Source: Planctomycetales bacterium
GTDB taxonomy: Bacteria; 4484-113
Direction of reading: 5' to 3'
Length of the DNA stretch: 51,847 nt
Assembly (NCBI GenBank): GCA_030606285.1
Contig: JAUWGS010000015.1
Coordinates: forward strand, 1 to 51,847
Part shown: in pieces, positions 22,979 through 30,025 of the stretch
How positions within the stretch are numbered: position 1 is the first letter of the stretch
Layout: each line of letters opens with the position of its first letter
Position numbers and translations under genes: made by a program
Notes under the pieces: generated by a model
Database searches by the model: none
What the model saw: only the letters and a program-made list of their open reading frames with translations
Told to the model about the DNA's origin: nothing

Positions 22979-23022
22979 TATAATTATCTTAGCAGGGCGG
23001 TACGCAAATAGGGCTGCCCTGC
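22979..23022 (+). promoter_or_regulatory. -10 box and 5'-leader hairpin of the TPR lipoprotein gene
   Basis: A perfect TATAAT (22979-22984) is followed after seven bases by GCAGGGC...GCCCTGC (22992-22998 and 23016-23022). If transcription starts near 22991, the hairpin forms at the extreme 5' end of the mRNA and ends a few bases before the Shine-Dalgarno GGGAGG. Confidence 0.4.
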
Positions 23023-23041
23023 ACCGGGAGGTGAAAGCTTC

Positions 23042-24346
23042 GTGAGAAACCGCGTAGTTTTATGGGGATTGATTGTCTCATTCATCTTATTACTCATCTC
23101 TGCGGCCTGTGTTCCATCCGCCGAGGATGAAGGGCCGGCTATTGAGAAGGGACCGGCGCGCGGCATTGGTGGGGTCGAGACCGAGAAGCCCGTGCAGGTA
23201 AGCGATATGGACCTTGGGGGAACTGACGATCCTGAGCTTGACGAGCTTGCGCGCGAGCTCTTAGACGCTCGGGGCGCATTTATCCCCGGTGACGAGAAAT
23301 CCGATGACGAATGGATGAGCTACCGGGATACGCTCAGCGCAAAGGTGAAGGACAGCCCGTCGCCGTTCGCATACTGGCTGCTGGCGGGTGTCAACAACGC
23401 CATTTCGGCGGGTTCTGCTGATGCGCTAACGGCTGCCAGGGAAGCCGTCCGGCTCGCTCCAAACTCAAGCTGGGCTTACGACATGCTCGGCTTCGTGCTG
23501 TCCGCAGCCGGCCAGGAAGCAGAAGCGCAAGCCGCTCTCGATAAAGCGCTTGGCTTCGCCGGCGACGGCGTCCGGCCCCCGCACGTAAGGGCGATGGCCG
23601 GCGGGCAGGACGATGACATCACAGGCGGTGGTCAGGACGACGACATCACGGCCGGAGGCCAGGATGACGACATCACAGGTGGCGGCCAGGACGACGACAT
23701 CCTGCGCGCTCTCGGTGAAGGCGCGTTCAAGGATGTGCGCACAAGCCACCTCGCTCCGTCCCTGGCGCTGGTGAAGAAGCATCGGAGTGAGCCGATAGAG
23801 CTTACTGCTCTCGGGTTGCCGGGCGTGGAAGACGCCGAGACCGCTGAATTGTCGCAGCGCGTGCTGACGCCGCAGGGCTACATCATGCGCCCGGCGGATA
23901 TGAAAGACCGCGAGTGGAACGATATCGCCAAGGACCTGCGCAACCGGCTCAGGAAGGATCCCAGCGCATTCAAGGCGTGGCTGGCTGCGGGAGTGGTGCT
24001 GGCCGACGCCGAGTGGGGAGACACCGCAAAAGTCGGCGAGGCGCTTCGGGCCGCACAGCAGGCTGTTGAGCTGGCTGCCGACTCGGCACGCGCCTACTGC
24101 ATGCTAGGCATAGCGTATTACTTCTACAAGATGCCTGCGCGCGCCGTAAACCAGCTCAACAAAGCGGTGGAACTCGACGAAACCCTCGCCGCGCCGCACT
24201 TTGCACTTGCCGATATCTACGCGCGGCAGAAGGACTACCGTCGTGCGAGAGCCGAGCTGAAAGCGATTATGGATCTCGGCAAGTCCGGCGAGGCAGAATA
24301 CGAAACCGCCGCGCAGAAGCTGCAATTGCTCGACAAACCGATGTAG
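23042..24346 (+). CDS. TPR lipoprotein with Asp-rich GGQDDDI repeats
   Basis: The GTG start has a strong ribosome-binding site GGGAGGTGA. The 434-residue product begins with a lipoprotein signal ending in LISAAC (Cys23). Two tetratricopeptide blocks follow, about residues 100-180 (ALTAAREAVRLAPNSSWAYD) and 310-425 (LRAAQQAVELAADSARAYCM, then AVNQLNKAVELDETLAAPHF). Between them lie four tandem copies of GGQDDDI with a period of nine residues. TPR blocks usually mediate protein contacts; the Asp-rich repeats could bind calcium, but this is inference. The same heptad occurs once in the 1331-residue lipoprotein. Function unknown. Confidence 0.75.
   Translation: MRNRVVLWGLIVSFILLLISAACVPSAEDEGPAIEKGPARGIGGVETEKPVQVSDMDLGGTDDPELDELARELLDARGAFIPGDEKSDDEWMSYRDTLSAKVKDSPSPFAYWLLAGVNNAISAGSADALTAAREAVRLAPNSSWAYDMLGFVLSAAGQEAEAQAALDKALGFAGDGVRPPHVRAMAGGQDDDITGGGQDDDITAGGQDDDITGGGQDDDILRALGEGAFKDVRTSHLAPSLALVKKHRSEPIELTALGLPGVEDAETAELSQRVLTPQGYIMRPADMKDREWNDIAKDLRNRLRKDPSAFKAWLAAGVVLADAEWGDTAKVGEALRAAQQAVELAADSARAYCMLGIAYYFYKMPARAVNQLNKAVELDETLAAPHFALADIYARQKDYRRARAELKAIMDLGKSGEAEYETAAQKLQLLDKPM
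23600..23701 (+). repeat. four in-frame 27-bp repeats encoding GGQDDDI
   Basis: The units are GGQDDDITG, GGQDDDITA, GGQDDDITG and GGQDDDI. Codons differ between copies (GAT or GAC, GGG or GGT or GGC), so the amino acids are kept while the bases drift, which suggests selection on the protein. Confidence 0.85.
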
Positions 24347-24396
24347 CGCACCGCCGATAACGACTGAGCTTAATCTGCGCTCCCCGGTGGATCATC

Positions 24397-24536
24397 GCGG
24401 GGGGCGATAAGCCGGGTTCTGTCCATCCGCCAGCTTTACATCTACTTGGAGCTTTAAGACCCGGCGTCAGCTTACTGAGGTAAACCCGCCAAACTTTCCC
24501 TGCCCATAGCGCACTGCTATAGGCGTCACTACGTGC
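24397..24536 (-). pseudogene. 3' fragment of an rnpB-like gene
   Basis: The 36 bases 24397-24432 match the 3' end of the intact rnpB (26288-26323) at 35 positions, including the P1 strand GCCCCCCGC and the conserved ACAGAACCCGGCTTA. Upstream on the minus strand, landmarks of the rnpB 5' domain recur in the right order but much closer together: AGTGC, GGAAAGT and GACGCCGGGT. Small stems are also possible (CCTATAG/CTATGGG and GTTTAC/GTAAGC). The middle of the gene is missing and no 5' P1 strand is present. It lies directly after the stop of the lipoprotein gene at 24540. I read it as a shrunken, broken rnpB copy; only the 36-base match is firm. Confidence 0.6.
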
Positions 24537-24539
24537 GAG

Positions 24540-25460
24540 CTAGCTAACAGAGAGGATATTCTGGTCTTTGAGGGAGCATACAAGAACCCCGGTTCTGATG
24601 ACACCCGTTTCGCCGTACACTCTGTACGCAACCAGCACAATATCCTCCACGCTACCCGCGTCCTGCCCGACGTGGAGATCGTAGATAATGCCGAGGTCTT
24701 CGGCACTGAATCTGGACATCGGGAATGCATCAATGACCATATTTCCACGAGAGAACTCTGGACAGCCGATTTCTACCAGCTTCCCCGTAATCGGGCTTGT
24801 TACGTAGTCCAGGAGTTCCTGTTTCATAACCGCACCTGATTCTGCCAGCGTTTCGCCCCACCGGAAGTTCTCTAACAGCACAGCCGTATCGGTCAGCTTC
24901 TCGCCGGTCTTAAGGAAGTGCAGCGTCCATCTCCTGGCAATCTCAAGAACCGGGTCAACCTTGGACACCCAGAAGCCTCTGCGCTCTACGTTTTCCCTCT
25001 CCATCAGCCACTTATACTGCTCATCGTGCGTCAGGCCCCACCATTCCTCTGCATTCTTGTGCACCCAGCCAAAGGCGAAGAGACGCTCATATATTGTCAG
25101 TTCATCGGGATTCTCTCTTTCCACATTAGGAAAGATGTCTTTCTCCACACTGTCAGGAAGCAGAAGAGGTAGCGCGTACTGGGGCTCGCCGCTAGCATTA
25201 GCGGGAACGCGCAAGTATATCGGATTCTCAGGATAGCAGGGATCGATGTTCTCTCTCAGCGAGCTAAAATACGCCCTGAACTGCTCGCCACTGAACCCGT
25301 TTCCACCGCCACCTCCCATATCAGCGCTTACCGGTTTGCCTTTAACCGCAACCTGATCGCGGCAACCCGGGACAGCTAATAGTGCCAAGACGGCAAGCAT
25401 CATTACAATCGCACTGACCCTCGCCAATCGAGGTCCGATTACGGTTCGCATGCTTCTCAC
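24540..25460 (-). CDS. predicted lipoprotein, unknown function
   Basis: The GTG at 25460 is placed six bases after GGGAGG; the alternative TTG at 25466 would sit on the ribosome-binding site. The 306-residue product has a signal peptide with a lipobox AVPGC, then a Gly-rich linker (DMGGGGGNGFSG) and a mixed alpha/beta domain. Notable segments are EEWWGLTHDEQYKWLMERE and FRWGETLAESGAVMKQELLDYV, followed by VDGxP-free strands to the end. I recognise no family. Together with the next gene upstream it fills the stretch between the rnpB 3' fragment and the intact rnpB. Its stop lies within a few bases of the edge of the rnpB fragment. Confidence 0.6.
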   Translation of the reverse strand: MRSMRTVIGPRLARVSAIVMMLAVLALLAVPGCRDQVAVKGKPVSADMGGGGGNGFSGEQFRAYFSSLRENIDPCYPENPIYLRVPANASGEPQYALPLLLPDSVEKDIFPNVERENPDELTIYERLFAFGWVHKNAEEWWGLTHDEQYKWLMERENVERRGFWVSKVDPVLEIARRWTLHFLKTGEKLTDTAVLLENFRWGETLAESGAVMKQELLDYVTSPITGKLVEIGCPEFSRGNMVIDAFPMSRFSAEDLGIIYDLHVGQDAGSVEDIVLVAYRVYGETGVIRTGVLVCSLKDQNILSVS

Positions 25461-25513
25461 AGTCAACCTCCCATTTCACTGTTTATTAATGGTACTTCTA
25501 TTCCCAAGAGGCT

Positions 25514-25897
25514 TCAGCAGGGCTGACAATTGGGCTTTAGGAAGAAACCCAACATTTGCTTATTCCTTGGCTCTTCTGGACACGGAAAAAAAGTGCATCC
25601 ATCATAAAACGGCGGCGAAAGACACTCCAACTGCACATAGAGTGTGGGCTCCGGCGGTCCGATGGGCTCCTTGTCGGGGTCCCAGACCCAACGCGGAGTA
25701 TACGCGATCGCGCCGTACAGGCAATAACCGCCGAATGGGTCTGGTACTGGGCAGGTCGCTATACACCAATCGGGCGAACTGTCAAAACCGTCGAATACGT
25801 CGCACCCGGGACAGTCTGCCCAGACTCTTGTCGGCGCAATGCTTGCCAGCAAAAGCGCACCTAGAATGACAAGACACAGGTAGAGAAACCTGTTCAT
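25514..25897 (-). CDS. cysteine-rich exported protein, unknown function
   Basis: The ATG at 25897 follows GGGGGAG by six bases; the longer frame to 25939 lacks one. The 127-residue product has a signal peptide (MNRFLYLCLVILGALLLASI, cleavage near VWA-D). The mature chain of about 97 residues holds ten cysteines, enough for five disulfides, and begins DCPGCDVFDGFDSSPDWC. It is rich in Pro, Trp and Tyr (YTPRWVWDPDKEP). No known motif is recognised. The gene lies 53 bases upstream of the lipoprotein at 24540-25460 on the same strand and is probably in one operon with it. Confidence 0.6.
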   Translation of the reverse strand: MNRFLYLCLVILGALLLASIAPTRVWADCPGCDVFDGFDSSPDWCIATCPVPDPFGGYCLYGAIAYTPRWVWDPDKEPIGPPEPTLYVQLECLSPPFYDGCTFFPCPEEPRNKQMLGFFLKPNCQPC

Positions 25898-26287
25898 ACT
25901 TCTCCCCCTTAACACACAATAATAAATGTGATTCCTCAATATCGGTCAGCTAAGCACATACACTAAATGTAATATTAACACATAATTACAGCTTTGCCAA
26001 GGTCACAATAGCGCTAATCAGGAATTTAACCTCCAACCGCCCAATTCGTACCCCACTGCCAATCGATAAGTCAACAACTAAGTTCCGGGACCATCGGTTG
26101 ATGTTGCACATCTAACGTTCTACTGTCAACCCATTTACTTGCCCGAAACTCGAGATGACGATCAACTCCCCTATGTCTATATGATACCGGAAAGCGCTGT
26201 CATGGAGCGTGTCTGAAGTAGCCTACACGGCCCCTGGAGGCAATCGCAAGAGGGAGCCGTAAAACACGCCAAACACTATGGTAACGT
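25898..26287. other. AT-richer non-coding stretch between the Cys-rich gene and rnpB
   Basis: No gene is supported. The part from 25910 to 26000 is clearly poorer in GC than the surroundings, with TATTAT- and TAATAT-like boxes that could serve the Cys-rich gene. I see no hairpin with a T-run after rnpB. The lower GC is compatible with recently acquired DNA but is also common in promoter regions. Confidence 0.35.
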
Positions 26288-26733
26288 GCGGGGGGCGATA
26301 AGCCGGGTTTTGTCCATCCGCCATTGCCTTGCGGCGGCGGATTGGGCGGCCATTTCTCTAGCCCCGGTGTCTCCACCGGAGTCCAGCGGGCTGAAGTGAC
26401 ACCGGCGAGCTACCGGTATGCCCCGCCTTTCGGCAGAGCATCGTCACCTGCCTTGCACCGGACGGGGTTGCCCACCCGGGAACTTCACAGCCCCGGACGT
26501 GCGCTCTTACCGCACGGTTTCACCCTTGCCAGAGGACTCAACCGAAATTTCGGCCGAGGCCGGCCTGACGCCGACGCGCCGACCGAGGGTCTGGCGGTTC
26601 TTTTCTGTGGCGCGTTCCATATCCCGTTTCGCGGGATTCCGGGAGTTACCCGGCGTCCTGCTCCGCGGTGCCCGGACTTTCCTCACCCGCCTTGGCACTT
26701 AGCTTCAGCGAGCGCGACCGCCTGGCCCCCCGC
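26288..26733 (-). ncRNA. rnpB: RNase P RNA
   Basis: The minus strand holds a complete bacterial RNase P RNA of about 446 nucleotides. P1 is GCGGGGGGC at the 5' end with GCCCCCCGC at the 3' end. The universally conserved region GAGGAAAGTCCGG lies at 26672-26684, and the 3' region ACAAAACCCGGCTTATC at 26297-26313. Length and the order of helices fit type A. The RNA removes the 5' leader of precursor tRNAs together with the RnpA protein. The 3' region reads ACAAAA where the nearby fragment has the commoner ACAGAA. rnpB-derived fragments lie on both sides (24397-24432 and 27940-28034). Confidence 0.95.
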
Positions 26734-26807
26734 ACATTAATGATACCAGAAACGCCACCAGTAAACTCGGTTGGGCTGCTAGCAGCTTGCAGAATAGGCC
26801 GTCGCGC
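26713..26807. repeat. 95-bp direct repeat, copy 1 (rnpB 5' end and promoter)
   Basis: It covers the first ~21 bases of rnpB and 74 bases upstream. Copy 2 is at 27940-28034, same length and orientation, with 87 of 95 positions identical by my alignment. The endonuclease-family gene lies between the copies. Confidence 0.85.
26740..26748 (-). promoter_or_regulatory. extended -10 promoter of rnpB
   Basis: TGG followed by TATCAT, six bases before the first base of P1, so the mature 5' end can be the transcription start. The -35 is weak. Confidence 0.6.
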
Positions 26808-26810
26808 AAC

Positions 26811-26839
26811 TTGACACAGCCAGTCAGATATGCGAGAAT
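26811..26839 (+). promoter_or_regulatory. promoter of the endonuclease-family gene
   Basis: A perfect TTGACA and GAGAAT are 17 bases apart, and TGC stands before the -10 as in extended promoters. It starts four bases outside the 95-bp repeat, so the duplicated copy lacks it. Confidence 0.6.
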
Positions 26840-26870
26840 GGAAGCAGCCGGTCAAAACAAGGAGGGAAAC

Positions 26871-27845
26871 ATGAGTGAATATTACATAGGTTGGTGGAAC
26901 CTTGAGAATCTTTTCGACGCAAACATGTCCCCACAAAGAGCGCTATGGCTGCAAAAGCACCTGCGTAAGGAGCTGAAAGGATGGACGAGGCAAGTCGTGG
27001 CCAAGAAGATACGCCAGTTGAGAAGAATCATCCTGCAAATGAACAGTGGTAACGGTCCCGATATCCTTGGCATCTGCGAGATCGAGAACGAGCGCGTTGT
27101 TGAGAAACTGGTGGAAAGCCTGGCGCTGTCCGCCAGGAACTACAGAGTCGCTCACCACGACACGAGTGACAAGCGCGGAATCGATGTTGCGTTCATCTAC
27201 GACAGCAGGAAGTTCACAACCAATGAGAAGGAGCAGTTCCACTACGAGGTCCTGAAGCGGACGGCGACCCGGGACATATTCCAGGTGAATTTCAAGCTGA
27301 AGGCTTCCGGCAGGGATCTGGTGCTAGTGGGGAATCACTGGCCATCAAGGTCCGGCGGAAGGTACGAGTCGGAGCCGTACAGAATTATCGCTGCGGAGAC
27401 CCTAAGCTACTGGATGAAGCGTATCCTTGAGATTAAGGGCGAGGACGTGGCCGTGCTCGTGATGGGTGACTTCAACGACCAGCCCTACGACAGATCGATG
27501 ACCGATTACGCTCTCAGCACAAGAAGCGCGGCAAAGGTCAGGAACGCGCGCACGCCGATGCTCTACAATCTGATGTGGCCGTTGACGGGCCAGGGCCGTG
27601 GAACGTACTACTTCGCAAACTTCCCCAATATGCTCGACCAGTTTCTCGTATCAAAGGGAATGCTGAAGCGTGGAGCGCATATTAGAGTTGTCACAGACTC
27701 AGTAAGCATCCAGGCTATTCCGGAAATGACCAAGGGCAGATACAAGGTGCCGCGGCGCTTCGGCAGACCTTCGAGCAAGAAAAGCTACGATAAAGACGGC
27801 TTCAGTGACCATTTCCCTATCTCAGTGATACTGAAGGAAACCTAG
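26871..27845 (+). CDS. endonuclease/exonuclease/phosphatase family protein
   Basis: The ATG follows AAGGAGGG by four bases. The 324-residue protein has all landmarks of the metal-dependent EEP fold: GWWNLENLFD at the start, DILGICEIEN (metal-binding Glu), GIDVAFIYD, NHWPSR (catalytic His), GDFNDQP (Asp/Asn), LDQFLVS, and C-terminal GFSDHFPI (Asp-His). It should cleave phosphodiester or phosphomonoester bonds; substrates in this family range from DNA to phospholipids and nothing here decides. There is no signal peptide, so it is probably cytoplasmic. It reads away from rnpB and lies between the two 95-bp repeats. Confidence 0.88.
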   Translation: MSEYYIGWWNLENLFDANMSPQRALWLQKHLRKELKGWTRQVVAKKIRQLRRIILQMNSGNGPDILGICEIENERVVEKLVESLALSARNYRVAHHDTSDKRGIDVAFIYDSRKFTTNEKEQFHYEVLKRTATRDIFQVNFKLKASGRDLVLVGNHWPSRSGGRYESEPYRIIAAETLSYWMKRILEIKGEDVAVLVMGDFNDQPYDRSMTDYALSTRSAAKVRNARTPMLYNLMWPLTGQGRGTYYFANFPNMLDQFLVSKGMLKRGAHIRVVTDSVSIQAIPEMTKGRYKVPRRFGRPSSKKSYDKDGFSDHFPISVILKET

Positions 27846-27939
27846 ACATAAACTGGTGCTCGCTGGCGTTCCTATTGGTGAAGGCTGCGCTACTGCGAGC
27901 AAACGCAAAGATGTGCCACGAAAGCGCATACGTGCCGGA

Positions 27940-28034
27940 CGCGACCGCCTAGCCCCCCGCATGGATGTGATACCAGAAACGCCACCAGTAAACTCGGTTG
28001 GGCTACTAGCAGCTTGCAGAATAGGCCGTCGCGC
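27940..28034 (-). pseudogene. duplicated rnpB 5' end and promoter (copy 2 of the 95-bp repeat)
   Basis: Bases 27940-27960 repeat the first 21 nucleotides of rnpB, including the P1 strand GCGGGGGGC, and 27961-28034 repeat its promoter region with -10 TATCAC. After 27940 the similarity to rnpB stops. It is therefore a 5' fragment of an rnpB gene. The seven bases TACGTGC at 27929-27935 recur at 24530-24536 beside the 3' fragment. Confidence 0.75.
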
Positions 28035-28121
28035 CGACTGGCAATCGCTTTCCATCCCCCGAGGCAAGTCAGCGGACTTCGTGCCGTAGAGAAGACGCCG
28101 CGCCCGGCGGGTAGTCTCAAG

Positions 28122-29852
28122 CTATCGGCTGGGTGAAAGGGCCTTAGTCCTCTCCTGCCTGTGCTCAGCAGACCAGTCGGGTGCTTCGAGTGTATCCACG
28201 AGTATGGGCTGCGGAATCTGCGGGTCGGTCGCAAACGCGACGAGGACATCCAGCGATTGCCGCAGTTCTTCCGGCACTTCGCTTTTGTACTCGCGCAGCA
28301 TCCCTGCCAGCGCTGCGAACGTTGCCGCGTCGAAAGCCTTCCCTGCCGTCTCGTCAGTCCGCCGTTGGGTCAACCGCACGCTATCTCCATCCGCTACCAG
28401 CAAGCTCCCGCTACGTTGGTCGAATGCCTTAATACCACCTGCATCGAGCAACACGTCGAGACTTCCTGTGCAGTCAAACCGTATAAAGGTCGTCTGAGAA
28501 ACCGAAAACTCAAGCTCATTCCCTTCAGCCATGACGCGCGCGCCTACGTGATACCCGTTAAGTCCACCTCTGGCGCAATACCTACCCTCGTCAACGCCCC
28601 TTAGGGTTGACAGCAGCTCTTCCCGCCACACAATCGCAGGCCATTCCTCAAGCGGAACTGATAGCATATCCCGCGCCATCGCTCGCACTTCGTCCAGCAC
28701 TTCCTGCTCCTCGCCTTCAAAGCGCGCCGTTACCGAAGGATACTCGGTATCCTCTGTAACGATCATCGTCAGAGCTTCATAACCTCCTCTCTCAACGGTT
28801 AGTTTGCTTCTGCCACCCATAAACCTCCACGTGACGCTTACATCATCTTTCGCTAGTTTCAGAGACGCGCAACCGTCCTTGGAAATCTCCACTCCTGCTA
28901 CCGTTGCCGAACGAACAAGGGCTTCTTCGGGCTCATCGTTGGACGCACCTTTAGAGCTCGTATGCACGATGCTCGCATCCCAGGGGCTCATGAGCTGGTC
29001 TCGTCCAGCTCTATCCAGCTCTGGCTTGCGCGCATAATCCTGGCTTTCAAATAGTGTCCTCGCTTCTCCCAGCTTCTTGATCGCATCAGCAGGCTTACTC
29101 GGCGCGGCTTGCAGGGCTTCAACGGCTGAATCTATCGCGTTAATCACTCTGGTTTGCAGTAACGCAACGTCCGCGGTTTCGTCGGCGTAGGCGATATTAC
29201 CGGCACTCCCAAAGTCAAGCACCGAGTCCTTGACCCTGGCGACAGCCCGGCCATCCCAGACAGTCAGTCGGGCCCATTCCCCGAATGTGTTGATACTAAA
29301 AGCCTTCTCGGAGCCATACAGGATCTCACTGCAATAAAGCCCTCTACCAGGCTCCGTAGACGCCTCCACCCGCATTCTCCGCTCGGCAACATCGCGCACG
29401 CGCCGGCCGATGCTTCGCAGCGACCAGGGCCAGGGCTTGTGCTGGCGCATCTCCTGCGCGACAAGCTGCGCCGCATCGGCTGCTTCGGTCAGCAGCTCAG
29501 GCAATTCCTCTCGTAGCACCTCTTCAGCCGGTAGCACGCCCATGTAGGTATCGTGATCCTTGATGACATGGCCCGTCCGGTACACTTCGCCGTCTTCGCC
29601 CTTCGCGGTAACCAACGACATATCGATGTCGCCCATAGACGCACGGTACACTTCCAGGCGCGGCCTTCCCGTCCCCTCTCGCCGCAAATGAACATCGCCC
29701 AGCCGCCAGTATTTAGGGTGCAGTCTTTCGTCTATCCCCGCTCGCACACACTCCGTCGTCTTGCACCAGTACGACCATGTCCCGGCTGTATAGGCGATGA
29801 CCATCACGACAACGCCCACCACCACTCCCCAGGCTATGCGCTTCACACTCAT
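28122..29852 (-). CDS. exported or membrane-anchored protein, unknown function
   Basis: The 576-residue product starts MSVKRIAWGVVVGVVVMVIA, a hydrophobic helix that may be a signal anchor because no clear cleavage site follows (TAGTWSYW). The rest is mainly soluble. A helical part (LTEAADAAQLVAQEMRQ) is followed by paired blocks around GLYCSEILYG and GRYCARGGLNGY, each with a Tyr-Cys and beta strands, which suggests two related domains of ~190 residues. No active-site motif is recognised. The reading frame goes on upstream, but a perfect TATAAT lies at 29860-29865, seven bases before the ATG at 29852 (another ATG is at 29855), so the long form is excluded and the mRNA may be leaderless. Confidence 0.6.
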   Translation of the reverse strand: MSVKRIAWGVVVGVVVMVIAYTAGTWSYWCKTTECVRAGIDERLHPKYWRLGDVHLRREGTGRPRLEVYRASMGDIDMSLVTAKGEDGEVYRTGHVIKDHDTYMGVLPAEEVLREELPELLTEAADAAQLVAQEMRQHKPWPWSLRSIGRRVRDVAERRMRVEASTEPGRGLYCSEILYGSEKAFSINTFGEWARLTVWDGRAVARVKDSVLDFGSAGNIAYADETADVALLQTRVINAIDSAVEALQAAPSKPADAIKKLGEARTLFESQDYARKPELDRAGRDQLMSPWDASIVHTSSKGASNDEPEEALVRSATVAGVEISKDGCASLKLAKDDVSVTWRFMGGRSKLTVERGGYEALTMIVTEDTEYPSVTARFEGEEQEVLDEVRAMARDMLSVPLEEWPAIVWREELLSTLRGVDEGRYCARGGLNGYHVGARVMAEGNELEFSVSQTTFIRFDCTGSLDVLLDAGGIKAFDQRSGSLLVADGDSVRLTQRRTDETAGKAFDAATFAALAGMLREYKSEVPEELRQSLDVLVAFATDPQIPQPILVDTLEAPDWSAEHRQERTKALSPSR

Positions 29853-29859
29853 CATACAG

Positions 29860-29865
29860 ATTATA
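29860..29865 (-). promoter_or_regulatory. -10 box of the exported-protein gene
   Basis: A perfect TATAAT on the minus strand, seven bases from the ATG at 29852. No -35 is recognised. Confidence 0.5.
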
Positions 29866-29906
29866 CCGCGCACGACGGCTTACGTTCATCCGCCTGCTCG
29901 TCCCTT

Positions 29907-29959
29907 CCGAGTACGCGGTGTTTACCCGTCTCTGGATGGCTCACCAGCGCCGCATTCTT
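29907..29959. repeat. hairpin repeat, copy A
   Basis: CCGAGTAC, then a stem GCGGTG/CGCCGC, and GGCTCACCAG before the second stem strand. Copy B (35800-35856) shares these landmarks and their order while the stem bases differ in compensating ways. Confidence 0.5.
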
Positions 29960-29984
29960 CTGAACAGGTGACTCGTCGCCGTCT

Positions 29985-30025
29985 GCTGGGCTAGTGAGCC
30001 CAGCCTACCCATAGGGGTGCCCCTA
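29985..30025. terminator. two perfect palindromes at the end of the DUF885 gene
   Basis: GCTGGGCT-AGTG-AGCCCAGC (29985-30004) and TAGGGG-TG-CCCCTA (30012-30025). The second includes the TAG stop of the gene on the minus strand. They are likely to end or protect that mRNA. Confidence 0.45.

Noticed and set aside
23600-23701. CRISPR array
   Set aside because: The repeats are in-frame coding repeats of 27 bp with no spacers.
24537-27928. Classic transposon between the TACGTGC repeats
   Set aside because: No terminal inverted repeats and no transposase or integrase inside; a 7-base match alone is weak, so only a split-gene hypothesis is kept.
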